From Anaeromyces robustus (lineage: Eukaryota > Neocallimastigomycota > Neocallimastigomycetes > Neocallimastigales > Neocallimastigaceae): 64,000 nucleotides of DNA. The position numbers and the translations under genes were made by a program. This document shows, one piece after another, positions 13,036-31,823 of the stretch. The stretch is from NCBI GenBank assembly GCA_002104895.1, contig MCFG01000008.1, positions 211,001 to 275,000 on the forward strand, in the 5' to 3' direction. The notes beneath the pieces were generated by a model that saw only the letters and a list, made by a program, of their open reading frames with translations, was not told the DNA's origin and made no database searches. Each line of letters begins with the position of its first letter. Positions within the stretch are counted from its first letter, which is position 1.

Positions 13036-14365
13036 TTTTATTCTATAAATATTATTCTATTTTTCTTATTTTATATTTTATTTTATTTTATTTTATTAAT
13101 ATTATTTATTATTTAAGGTTTTTAAAATGGTAAAAATGACTGATGTTATTATAACAATTAATTATAAAAAAGAAAAAAAGAAAAAAAAAAAAATAATATA
13201 ATAAATAAAATGATGAAATTTTAAACTAATGCGAATAAAATGTTTAATTAAAAATTATTATACATTGATGAAATTTTTTTTTCAAAATGTTAAAAAAATA
13301 TATACTATTCATTAAATAAAATTTTTATTATCTATTTTTTTAATGAAATCTATAAATATATTTTTTAAAGAAATCTATAAAGATCAATTAGTCTATTGGA
13401 TATATATATGATTACTTGTTATTATAGATAAAATATATTAAAAAGACAAAAGAAAAATAGAAAACTTTAAATATAAAAAAAAAATCAAAAAATCAAAAAG
13501 TTTAAAGATGATAATTAAAAATTTAATATGATAAATGGATAATAATTATTTACATTTTTTCTAAATTAAAAATGTATATGCTTTATACAAAACTAATGTA
13601 TACATAATGTATTAATAATAATTTAGTAAATTTAATATTTTTATATTTTTAAATAAATATAATAATAAATTATATTCATTATTTAACTATATTAATAGAA
13701 TTGTTTTTTTATTATAAAATCCATAAAAAAAAAAAAAAAGATATTATTGAATATTATCCAATCATAACTTTATTTTATATATATAAATAATATAAAGTTA
13801 AATAATTCATAGTATAATAATAATAATATATTTTTATATAATATTTTATTTAGATTTTTAATTTTTAGTCTAAAAACACTTTAAAATTTTAAATTTGAAA
13901 ATCTGTTCATAAATAAATTAGTTTTAATATTATAAAGAAGTATGTATAAAATAAAAATAATAAAAATATATCAATTGCATTTGAAAATAATGAATATGTT
14001 AAAATAATGAAATCAAAATTTAATAATATAAGTTTAATATAATTTTTTTTATATACCGAAAAAATTATCCATCTAATTTAACAAAATTTTAAGATTTCAC
14101 TATTAATTAATTTCCAATTAATAATTATTAATACTATATTTTTTTTACAGTTATAAAATATACTTAAATTATTTTAATTTTTTTATAAATTAAATTAATA
14201 AATAATTTTATAATAATAAGTTTTGAATATGATAGTTTTATACAATTTTTTTTTTTTTTTTAAAGTAATAAAAATTTTATCACTAATAATAATATATTAT
14301 TCTTTATATTAATTTATTTAAAAAAATATTAATAATAATGATATTATTAAATTAGATAATTCAAA
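13036..14365. other. Spacer between divergent POM152 and RPB6
   Basis: AT-rich sequence with homopolymers and no recognisable gene. Both promoters must lie here, but no element can be singled out. Confidence 0.6.
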
Positions 14366-14812
14366 ATGTCTGATTATGGTGATGATGTTTCAGATAATGG
14401 ATATGATGATAATGAAAACGATTACAATGATGATAATGAAAACTATTTAGAACCAGAAGATAATATTGAAATTTATCAAACAGAAAATACTGATTTAATA
14501 ACTGGACTTACACAAGCTGCAGCTGGTCAGGGTCCAGCTCCAGCTGTACCAACAGCACCAGGACCAGTAGATAAAGTTAAACGTGTAACAACTCCATATT
14601 TAACAAAATATGAAAGAGCTAGAGTCTTAGGTACTAGAGCTTTACAAATTAGTATGAATGCACCAGTTATGGTTGAATTAAATGGTGAAACTGATCCACT
14701 TCAAATAGCTATGCGTGAATTACGTGAAAAAAAGATACCTTTACTTATTCGTCGTTATTTACCTGATGGTAGTTACGAAGATTGGTCTGTTGATGAATTA
14801 ATTACTGAATAA
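14366..14812 (+). CDS. RPO26: RNA polymerase I/II/III common subunit RPB6 (RPABC2)
   Basis: Small subunit shared by the three nuclear RNA polymerases, needed for assembly of the core. One intronless 148-residue frame; family members are 127-155 residues. The N-terminal 45 residues are acidic and Asp/Asn-rich, as in other eukaryotic RPB6. A Pro/Ala linker follows at about 58-70. The conserved C-terminal half ([58 protein letters not shown]) is almost textbook. It is one of only two genes in the window without a visible intron in the part seen. The start is the only ATG placing the acidic arm in frame. Confidence 0.97.
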   Translation: MSDYGDDVSDNGYDDNENDYNDDNENYLEPEDNIEIYQTENTDLITGLTQAAAGQGPAPAVPTAPGPVDKVKRVTTPYLTKYERARVLGTRALQISMNAPVMVELNGETDPLQIAMRELREKKIPLLIRRYLPDGSYEDWSVDELITE

Positions 14813-16297
14813 AAAAAAATAGTTATCACAGTAAAATTTAAAATATAAAATTAAAATATACTATAATTTATTTATTAAATCATCTAAAATATATCAAGAA
14901 TTAAATTAAAAATATTTTTTTAAAAATTCAATAGATAAATTAATATTAAATTTAGGTTTAACATATATAACTTTATAATTTATAAAAGATTTTTATATTA
15001 ATTGCTTTCTTTTTTTAATATCCCAGTTAAAACATTTTTATCATTTAAAATCATTATTAAGAATGTCAATAAAATAATGTATTTTTAATTTATAATAATT
15101 TTAAATAAAAATTTAAAATTTATTTATTATTAGTAGAAAAATATAATAAAACAAAAAATAAATAAAGCTCTTTTTATTATTTTTGTGTTATTTTATTTAT
15201 TTATTTATATTTATATATTTATTTTTGTTTTATTTTTTTATTATATTATATTTTTATTTTTGTTTGTTTTATATATCTCATAATATTGTGGATTTTCATT
15301 AATTTTTTTTATAAGATTTTTTTTAATCTATTGGCTAAAAATTATTGTCCTATTTTTAAAATATTTTCCCTTAATGTATTAATAATAAAATATATATAAA
15401 TAAATACATAATAAATAATTTTAAAATTGAAGAATAAATAACAATTACCTAATATTTAATATAAATGATATAATTTTTAACAGGTTTTATTATTTAATAT
15501 ATTTTTGAAAAAAAATTTTAAATTAATTATCTTATATACTTTTTTATAAAAATTTTTCATTTATTTATTGTTTTATTTTTTCTATCATTAACACTTTTTT
15601 TTAAAAAAAAAAAGAAAATATAAATATATATATATACTTTCATTTCTTAATGGTATTCAATTTAAATAAATATAAATATTAATAATACTTATACATTAAA
15701 AATATACTTAATATTAATAAAATATTATTGAACATATTTTTGATTTTTAGGAATTATAATCAATATATCCAAAATTTCATTAACATATAATTATAATCAT
15801 TACATTTTATATATACCATTATAATTATAAATATATAAAAATATTAGAGAAAGAAATTATATACTTTTAATAATAGCAATCATACTTACTATAACAATTA
15901 AATTTATTTATTACAAATATATTAAAAAGTATAATAAAGAATCTCAAAAACAGAGATTCAATTAAACATGAAATTTAAAATTAGAGAATTAAATTAAGAC
16001 TTTATTTAATATATATTATTTTTCATTTATACTTTATTTTATTTTATTTAATACTATTTTTAAAATAAATATATAAAAGAAAAATAATAAAAAATGAGCT
16101 TTTACAGGAAATAAATGTATATCCAGAAATTATTAATTATAATTTAAATTTTGTTAATTTATATAAATATAATTCAATAATTTTTTCTTTTTTTTTTCAA
16201 TTTTTAATATTTTTTTTAAAACATTAATCCTAATATATTAGATTTATTATTTTGTTTTTGAGAGTATATTTAAAAAAAATAATAAAGTAATGAAAAA
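14813..16297. other. Spacer between RPB6 and DBF4
   Basis: About 1.5 kb of AT-rich sequence with (TTTA) and (TA) runs and homopolymers. No gene or RNA recognised. It ends with the minimal uORF described under DBF4. Confidence 0.6.

Positions 16298-16301
<4 letters not shown>
16290..16301 (+). promoter_or_regulatory. Minimal uORF overlapping the DBF4 start codon
   Basis: ATG-AAA-AAA-TGA at 16290-16301. The TGA at 16299-16301 overlaps the DBF4 ATG at 16298-16300 in an ATGA arrangement. If the transcript includes this ATG, translation of DBF4 would depend on leaky scanning or reinitiation. Transcript start is unknown. Confidence 0.35.
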
Positions 16302-23040
<6,739 letters not shown>

Positions 23041-23046
23041 GTTTAG

Positions 23047-23097
<51 letters not shown>

Positions 23098-23188
23098 TTC
23101 TCTTATTTATTCATTTATTTTTATTTATTTATAATGTTTAAAATATTAAATCTATTAAAAAAATAGAAAATAATTGATAATACTATTA

Positions 23189-23277
<89 letters not shown>

Positions 23278-24121
23278 GAAAAAAGATTGTAAAGATATAG
23301 TACTTACATCAAAAAAAAATTTTTTTTTTTTATAAATCACTATTATATTTCATCAATAAAATTATTATATTAATTTTTTTTTCTTTTTTTTTATACCATC
23401 ATTTCATTCTATAAGAATAAAATCGTCATATCTATTAAGATAATAAACATCTATTTATTTATATTTTTAATCATATTTATTTAAAATATTCACAAATATA
23501 TTGTATTTATTTAATGATTCATCTTTCTATATAATTTTTTTTTTAAATATATACCTTAATTATTAATTAGATTATAATGAAAATAAAAAAAATACAAATA
23601 TTTTTTCACTATCTATTTAATTTAAACCTGTGTTTATTTAATTGTTATTGTTATTATTCTTTTATTTATATATAAATTTAGTATAATATATAATAATTTT
23701 TTATTTAAAATATAATATGAAATAAAAGAAAAAATAAAAATGCAAATATTAAAATAAAGAGAGAGAGAAAGAGAGAAAGATAAGGATATTATGTCATTCA
23801 TAATTAAAAATATATGTAAATATAAAAATAAAATTAAAGAATAAATTGTAATCATAGTAATGTGATTTATATTTATTAATGATATTTCTTTTATTATCAT
23901 TATTATACTATTATTATTATTATTATTATCGTTATTATTATTATTATTATATTATTATTATATTATATTATTATTTATTTATTTATTTATTATTTCTATT
24001 TTTATACCTTTTTCTCTCTTCTTTTTTTTTTTTTTATGTTTTGTTTTTAATTGTTTGTTTTTGCTTATTTTTATTTTTTTTTATTTTTATTTTTATTATT
24101 AGTAATTAAATTATAATTAAT
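23041..24121. other. Spacer between convergent DBF4 and CBS genes
   Basis: Holds an A-run after the DBF4 stop, (AAT)n at about 23189-23276, a GA-rich stretch at 23756-23780 and (ATT)n near 23905-23970. No gene seen. Two 3' ends must lie here. Confidence 0.6.
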
Positions 24122-25097
24122 TTATTGATTTTTATCAAGTTCAGATTTCAGCAATTTCATAAAATCAGTTAAACTATAAACACTTAAAAGACTGTCACCT
24201 TCTGTAACAATCCAAATACGATGACCTTTAGTTACTGCAAGTTTTTGAATAACTTTAATAACAGAAGTTTCTGCACCAACAGTATAAACTGGAACTTTAT
24301 CAAGACCATTATTTTCAAATTCTTGCATTTTTCTAATTTCTTCAAAGAAATTTCCAACTGGATACCAAAGAAGTCTCCATTTATTATTTTTTATAACTTC
24401 TTTAATATCTGTCATAGAAATATTTCCTCTAAGAATTTTTTTTGTTCCCATATTTTCTACAATAGCAATGCTACTAATAGTTGAATTATACATTATACGT
24501 AAAGCATCCATAACACTAGAATAACGGTCGATTGTAATAACTTCATTAAATTCTGGTTTTGCTAAACTAATTGGTTTTTCACCTAATTCCCATTTTATTG
24601 AATTATTAGTGTGGCCTGGTATTTGAACTGGGAAAATTGATGCTAAATATTTAACAATATCTGATTGAGAAAGTATACCATAAAGAGAACCATCTTCTTT
24701 AATAAGAATAAGACGATGAATACCATTTGAAAAAATTTCTATTGCTTTTGTAACTGGACTATTATATATTAAAGTGTTTGTTGGATTCTTTAATGAAAGG
24801 TCTGCTAAAAGGTGAATAGATAATTTATTATTTTCATCTTCTTGAGATAACTTTGAAGCATTTTCTACAATATATTTAATTTTATGACCACGATCGTAAT
24901 CAAGAAATATTTTATGATCTTGACCATCTTTTTCCTTTTTTAATTACCAAAATATTAATTTAATAATATATAATTTAAATATATATTAATAAATGAAAAA
25001 ATTATGAATAACAATAATACTTCTACAATTTTTTTTTTTTTTTTTTCACTTTTAATTATAGTTGTTATTACGAATAACTATTACTATTTTATTTATT

Positions 25098-25135
<38 letters not shown>

Positions 25136-25588
25136 GATTATTATTATTATATATTTTTTTTATAATTTATTTATGAATACCTTTGTAAACACAAGCAAAA
25201 TAAAGGCAACTAAATCTCTAAAACAATAAAATAATATTATTTTTATACAAATTTAAATACATTTCATAATAAAGAATTAAGTAATAAAAGAAAAAACCAC
25301 AATATTGATAAAAATATAAATTAAAAATATTAATAAATTTAATAAACATAATAATTATAATAATATATAATAATATAACTTCATAATTTTATATAATTAT
25401 TACCTATAATCTAACATTCCAATAATTTTTCCTGTACTTTTGTCAATAATTGGGGCTGAAGTGAATTGATGCTCAACTAATTCTTTACAACCCTCCTCGA
25501 CACTCTTTGTTGAATCAATAGTAATTGGTACTTGACCTTTAATAAGGTCACAACATTTAGTTTCTTTTAAAATTGTTGTAATATTCAT
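24122..25588 (-). CDS. Four-CBS-domain protein, AMPK-gamma/Sds23-like
   Basis: Probable adenine-nucleotide-sensing regulatory protein. Three exons, 25588-25404, 25217-25181 (37 bases) and 24934-24122, give 344 residues, close to AMPK gamma (about 320-330). CBS-type repeats are recognised by their beta-alpha-beta pattern: near 1-75 (HQFTSAPIIDKSTGKIIGML then DLVAFILLVF), about 125-180 (IHRLILIKEDGSLYGILSQSDIVKYL), about 215-260 (SSIAIVENMGTKKILRGNIS) and about 290-340 (GHRIWIVTEGDSLLSVYSLT). Two Bateman pairs are therefore inferred. The ordering fits both Snf4/AMPK gamma and other fungal CBS regulators such as Sds23, and residues that would separate them could not be judged by eye, so no symbol is given. 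No signal peptide or membrane segment, so cytosolic or nuclear. Confidence 0.82.
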
Positions 25589-27208
25589 ATTTCTCTTTAA
25601 TATTTAATATAATATAAATATTTGTAATTACAAATAATAGATAAATAGATGAATAAAAGAAAATAAATATAAAATTAAAATATTATGTTAAACTAAATAT
25701 AATTTATTTTCTATATATATATATATAATATAAACTATTTATTAATTTGAAATGAATAGACTATTATATATATTATATTATATTATATTATATTATTTAA
25801 CATTCAAATTTAATATGTCTAAATTCTTTTAAAATATAAACATAGCGATAAGTTATCAATATTCTTAATTTTGAATATATAAACATATATGTTTTTTTTT
25901 TTTTTTTTTTTTTTTTCTTTATTTAGTTTTATATTTAAACAAATAAACATATATATTTAATACTGCTAAATATTATTGTAAATTACTTAACAACTATTAT
26001 TACTTGAAATCTTTAAATATGATTATACATAAAACATTTATTATTTATTATATATTTCTTCATTATATGTATTTATTTATCACTTCTTATATTTAAATAA
26101 TGATATTAGAATCAGAGAATTTTTTAAATTACCTTTTATATATATAATGTAAGGATATATGATTAAAATAGAATATAAAGAAATAAAAATAATTAAAAAT
26201 TTAAAAATTGAAATTTTATTTTTTAAAAAAAAATTAAAAACAACTAAAAAATTCATTAACTAATTATTAAACTTTTATATTATATAAATATATTATAATA
26301 TATTCAAATAAATTAAATCAAAATAAATAAATAATAATAAAGAAATGTAAATAATCCATTTTTCTAAAATTTTTTTAACCATAAATTAAAAACATAATTA
26401 AATATTTAATGTATTTAAATGGTCATTAATAAAAATAAATTTTTTTTTTATGATCATATTATTTTAAATAATATTAGAAGATTTAATGTTTACTTAAAAT
26501 AATGCCAAGCAAATAGAGCGAATAAGTATTAATGGGGTTCTATAATGATAAAATAATAATAGCATAATTATATAATTATATTTATTTTATTTTTATTTTA
26601 TTTTTATGCTTTTAATTTATATACTATTTTTCCAATTGTTATTATAATTAGATTAGTGTTACAAATATTAATATTATTATTAAGAATTATCTTTTATTTC
26701 TAATCACAGTTTCAATTTCCCCGTTACAATTATTGTACAAAATAAAAAAGGAAATTACAATTATTGTAATTTTTTTTTTATTTTGTATTTTTTTATTTTT
26801 TTTTCTCCAATTTTATATGTTCAAAATAATAACAATAATAAAAAAATATTCTATTATTATATAAATTATTATACTGTTTTTATTATTATTTAAATATATT
26901 TATATTTATTAACTAAATGGTAAAGATTATGTTGATATAATTACAAATACTATGATATTTATAAAAAGATATGAATATATATAATAATTTATACTTTAAG
27001 GTTAAGAAATAAAAAAAGAAGGTAAAATTTTTTGATAGTGTAAAAATCATTAATATTACTTAATAACATAATAATAAAAGTTAAATAAAAAAAAACTTTA
27101 ATATAAAAAAATAACTACTTAAATTTATATTAAATAACACCAAATTAGAAATGAAAATCATGAGACAAAAAATTAATAGTGGCAAAAATAAAAATAAAGA
27201 AGGAATGA

Positions 27209-27247
<39 letters not shown>

Positions 27248-27347
27248 ATTAATAAATAAATAAAACTAATTAAATAAATAAATAAATAAAACTAATTAAA
27301 TAAATGGATAATTTAAAAATATTATTAACATTATTTTATAAGTGTTG

Positions 27348-27379
<32 letters not shown>

Positions 27380-27836
27380 CAATTTAAATTTTTTTATTAA
27401 GCTATAAAATATAATATTATAAATGTAAAAATCTATTTTAAATAAATAAATAATAATACATATTACAAATAGAATATTTTATTAAATATATTCTATTCGA
27501 AAAGAAAACAATTTTAAAAACTTTATTATTATTATTATAAAAAAATTGAGCATAAAAAAAAAAAAAAAAAAAAAAAAAGAATCAATATAAAAAAAAGAAT
27601 CAAGAGTATTTTTTTTTTTTTTTTTAATATATGATAATAGTAAAATCAAGCCAATTTTATTTATAGATAATGAATAATTCTATAATAAAATTATAATTTT
27701 TTTTTCCAAAATTTTTTGTAACATATTAGTGTATCATACATTAAAAAGTATCATTTAGAATATATATTAACAGTATTATATAAACTCATTCATAACTAAT
27801 ATATATACATATATATATATATATTCATAACGATAA
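25589..27836. other. Spacer between divergent CBS and DHHC genes
   Basis: No gene found. Contains homopolymers, a short inverted repeat around ATTACAATTATTGTAAT near 26753-26770, and an (AAAT)n array at 27208-27300. The promoters of both flanking genes are expected here. Confidence 0.6.
27208..27300. repeat. (AAAT)n array with ACTAATT interruptions
   Basis: Tetranucleotide microsatellite upstream of the DHHC gene, with the same AACTAATTAAATAAA interruption occurring twice, which suggests a small tandem duplication. Confidence 0.9.
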
Positions 27837-28539
27837 ATGGGCTTGTTATTGTTTTTAAAAAGGTGATATATATTTAATTTTATTGTTATTCATCTTAATA
27901 AATAATTACTAACTCTTTTTTTTAATAATATTATCGTGTTATCTATATTATATATATGATTAATATATAATTACAACATTTATTTTTTCTTTTTTATTTC
28001 TTATTTATGTATGCAATTTTGTTTTAAATTTTAATATAATAACAGAATTATACAAAGTGAATGTGGTAAATCATTTAAAGTGAAATCGTTATTAAGAAAT
28101 GTATCAATAGTTTTTCTATTCTATTTACCAATTAGTTCTCAATATTTTGTTTTTGTACCATGGTTAAATCAATATAAATATAATCTTGTATGGTTCATAT
28201 TAGTACCATATAATATTATTTATGTTATTAGTCTTTTAAATTATTTTATATGTGCTTTTATTGACCCAGGAAAAGTTAATAAAAAAGTAACAAAGGAATA
28301 TCTTCCTACGGAATATATGACTTCAATAAAGGGAAGTAAAAATGAAGATTTTCTAAAATATAAACAAAATAGTTTAGAAAATATTATTGAAGTAGAAAAT
28401 AAAATAATAAAAGATATATATGAAGATAAAACTTGGTGTTTACATTGTCAATCATACAAACCACCAAGAACTCATCATTGCTCTATTTGTAAACAGTGTA
28501 TTATGAAATTTGACCATCATTGTAATTATTTTATTTATA

Positions 28540-28601
<62 letters not shown>

Positions 28602-29669
28602 ATTTTTATTTAATATATATATTAATATATATAGTATTTAATATATATATATTTTTTATTCTCTTTTATTTTTTTTATTATTATAAATATTATTTATTAT
28701 ATCCAATAATTTTTAATTAATTTATAGTATCATTTATTTTCAAATATAATAAAAATTTGAAGTTATTAACTTATTATTATTATTATTATTAATTATTTAG
28801 GTATTTGGATTGATAATTGTGTTGGCCATAGAAATTTACCATTTTTCCTTCGTTTTCTTTTTTATATTTCTTTTTTATTTATAATATCTTTTATATTATT
28901 ATTTTGCATGATAAAAGGATATGTAATGTTTCAAGATCGTTACCATTCAGTTTTATATTTTCCTGTAACTAATATTGATAGAAAAATGGCTATAGTAATG
29001 ATTATTAATGGATTTTTATCATTTGCTTTATTTTGTTTTATTATTACTATGACATTATACCAGTTTATTTATGTTGTCTGTAATGTGACTCGTATTGAAA
29101 AGATTCAAGTTAGTCGTATATCTAAATTAATTGAAAGAGGTACTTTAGAAGTTTCACAAAAATATCCTTATGATTTAGGACTTTTTAGAAATATTGAACA
29201 AGTATTCGGTAAAAATTATTGGCTTTGGTGGCTTTGTTCTACTCCTTTAGGTGATGGAACTGACTTTCCAGTTAATCAACCAGATAGTATAGCTGTTCAT
29301 TGGCCACCACCAGAATTTATATTATATGAAAAATTTCCTTACCGATCTAAGGAGTTTTATTCAGGTATTGTTAATGGAACTATTGAACCTCCACCAGATA
29401 TTTTAGCAGAACTATCACATAATAATAATAATAATTTAATTCATGACGAATATAGTAAACCTAATATTTTTACTGAACAAAATCTTCATCGTGTAAATAG
29501 ATCACCAAAAAAAAATAATATAAAAAATGATACTCATTCTACATCTACACTTAATTCTTTAACTGCTCATCCTCCAATACAATCTTCAAATAATGAAGAT
29601 TCTGACGATTCTGATAATGATGCATTAATGACAATTTTATTAAGAAAGAAAAAAGAAAAACAAAAGTAA
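27837..29669 (+). CDS. DHHC protein S-acyltransferase (PFA4-like)
   Basis: Membrane enzyme that transfers palmitate to protein cysteines, probably at the ER or Golgi. Three exons: 27837-27862 (26 bases), 28046-28521 and 28801-29669, giving 456 residues. The 26-base first exon is inferred: its ATG starts a frame that joins exon 2 in phase through a GTGATA donor. Two hydrophobic segments precede the Cys-rich domain (about 25-50 and 56-82). The domain has [23 protein letters not shown] with catalytic Cys 168, then [18 protein letters not shown]. The codon of Cys 168 is split by intron 2. The usual DHHC-P-W reads DHHC-I-W here. Two more membrane segments follow, then NVTRIEKIQ and [16 protein letters not shown], typical of the Pfa4/ZDHHC6-like subgroup. 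The tail is hydrophilic and ends in Lys-rich sequence. An alternative start inside exon 2 would lose the first 20 residues. Confidence 0.9.
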
Positions 29670-29827
29670 TAAAAGTCATATATATATATATATATATATA
29701 AAGTAATAGAATAATATTAAATTTTTTATTTAAATAAGAAAAAGAAAAAAATGAGAAAAAAAATGAAATTTATTATTATTATTGTTTTTTTTAAATCATA
29801 ATTATTTTATACGTATTAATATTTATT

Positions 29828-29874
<47 letters not shown>

Positions 29875-30256
29875 TTTCTATTGATATAAATATACATTAT
29901 TTATTTATTAAATCAAAAATATTTTATATATTATTCTATCATTAAATTTTATTTATTATTAAAGCTATTAATAATATAATCTAGTTATTAATAAAATTAA
30001 GTTATTATTTTAATCTTTTTTCTTTTTTCTTTTTTTTTTTTAAAAAAAAAAATAAAAGTGTTATAGAACATGTAACATAATCAATAAATAAGCAACAAAC
30101 AAATAAATAAATATAAAATAAATTAAATAAATTAAATATATAATAATAAGAAAAATAAATTAATAAATAAAATAAAATAAATTTAATCTATAATTATTAT
30201 TTATATGTTATATATATGTATATTAAAATATTTTTTTTCAATGATTTTATATTTGT

Positions 30257-30316
30257 GAAAGGAACGCTAGTAGGGCAAATGCCGATCTTATTACCGACCC
30301 TAATGGTATAGGATAG
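30257..30316 (+). pseudogene. GC-rich coding-like relic, unidentified
   Basis: About 60 bases of near-balanced composition in a sequence otherwise about 10-15% GC. One frame reads ERNASRANADLITDPNGIG and then a stop, with no ATG in context. No family is recognised. It may be the remnant of a transposon gene or of an inactivated cellular gene. Confidence 0.3.
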
Positions 30317-30427
30317 ATCAATTTTACTTTAATTTTATATGTAGAATTAAGGGCTAATATGGATTTATTGTTTTTATGTATTACTATACTACATTTTTCC
30401 CTCCAGTATTATTCATTATTATCTATA

Positions 30428-30566
30428 ATGTTTAACTGTTTTTTTTTTTTTTTTTTTTTTTTGTTTGATTTAGTATCATTTTTTTTTATTATGTGTTTTT
30501 TTATGATTCATGTATATTAATATTTAAACTCAATAAAGATGATATACGAATTGTATGCTTTAAAAT
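30428..30566 (+). mobile_element. Second, diverged copy of the retroposon-like element
   Basis: Aligns with the 3036-3166 element from the TTTAACTG-T-run start through ATGATTCATGTA, CTCAATAAA and GAATTGTATGC to an A-rich end. AATAAA at 30532-30537 lies about 25 bases before the end, as in the first copy. No convincing flanking duplication is visible; the flanks are pure AT. Confidence 0.5.
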
Positions 30567-30653
30567 ATATATATGTGTGTGAAACCATTAATACTTTTGC
30601 ATATAAATAATTAAAGAACAGTATTTTATATTTAATCACTTTTTACATAAATT

Positions 30654-30768
30654 TAATGTTTTTAAAATATATATACAAATAATTTATAAGTTTTTTACTG
30701 TAAATATTATATATAAAAAAAACTTATAAATTATTTGTATATATGTATATATATTTTAAAAACATTAA
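30654..30768. repeat. Long inverted repeat (hairpin)
   Basis: Arm 30654-30696 is nearly the exact reverse complement of 30715-30768, with an 8-base insertion (GTATATAT) in the right arm and a spacer of about 20 bases. It could be a palindromic MITE remnant or simply extrude as a cruciform. Confidence 0.7.
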
Positions 30769-31068
30769 GTTATAAATATATAATATATAAAACCCATTAT
30801 TTGCATAAATAAAATAATATAAATAATTAAAAAAATTCTTTACAGTAAATTTATTTTATTTATTATATTGATTTACCATAATTAAAGGATTTATTTTGCT
30901 TTTATTATTGAATGGTTACGGTCATATGTATCATCCAATAAAATTAAAGGATTATCATTACTTATTATGTACTATATTTTAGATTCTAATAAATTTTATA
31001 ATAATTTTTATGGGAAATTAATTTTATTGAATTAATATAAAAATAAATAGAAATAAAATTCTTTTCAT

Positions 31069-31237
<169 letters not shown>

Positions 31238-31743
31238 GTGTTTAATATAAATTATTATTACCAAATATTATTATAAAAGTATTAATATTTAATACAATTC
31301 ATAATATATTATAATATATAAATATATAATATATATCATATATTATTTAATTAAGATTATTTTAATACAAAAATATGGTAATATTCTTTTAATATTTATT
31401 TGGCATATTATGATTATATTATAATATAAATTTATTATTATTTGAGAATTGTACAATATTCAAAACTTTTTTTAATATTTTTTTTAATTATATTGGTATA
31501 AATAATTAAATATATTTGTTCAATTGAAACAAAATGATGTTCCATATATTATTTAATATTAATATAATATATTAAAAAGTATAAAATTAAAAAATAATTT
31601 GTTTTAAATTTCGGTAATATATTTGTTTTATATATAATTATTTATAATAATAATGTAATATATAAAAATAATATATTATCTTTAAATTTTATAATATATA
31701 AATACAAGCATTACCTTTACATCAAATTTTCTTTATTCCATAC

Positions 31744-31823
31744 TCAATTTGCTCTAGACGTAGCCTTCTCCGCCGCAACCTGAGCCGTGTAAGGAGTAGT
31801 AACGGCAGTTTAAAGTGAATCAT
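31744..31823 (-). pseudogene. GC-rich coding-like island, unidentified
   Basis: About 55 bases around 31753-31808 are over 50% GC within an AT desert. On the minus strand one frame reads AVTTPYTAQVAAEKATSRAN and then stop. Another begins MIHFKLPLLLLTRLRLRRRR and runs 33 residues from the ATG at 31823. The two frames cannot both be meaningful, and no family is recognised. Most likely a fragment of a former gene or transposon. Confidence 0.3.

Noticed and set aside
28080-28082. GTG at 28080 as start of the DHHC gene
   Set aside because: Nuclear genes in fungi start with ATG; an in-phase upstream ATG exon explains the N-terminus better.
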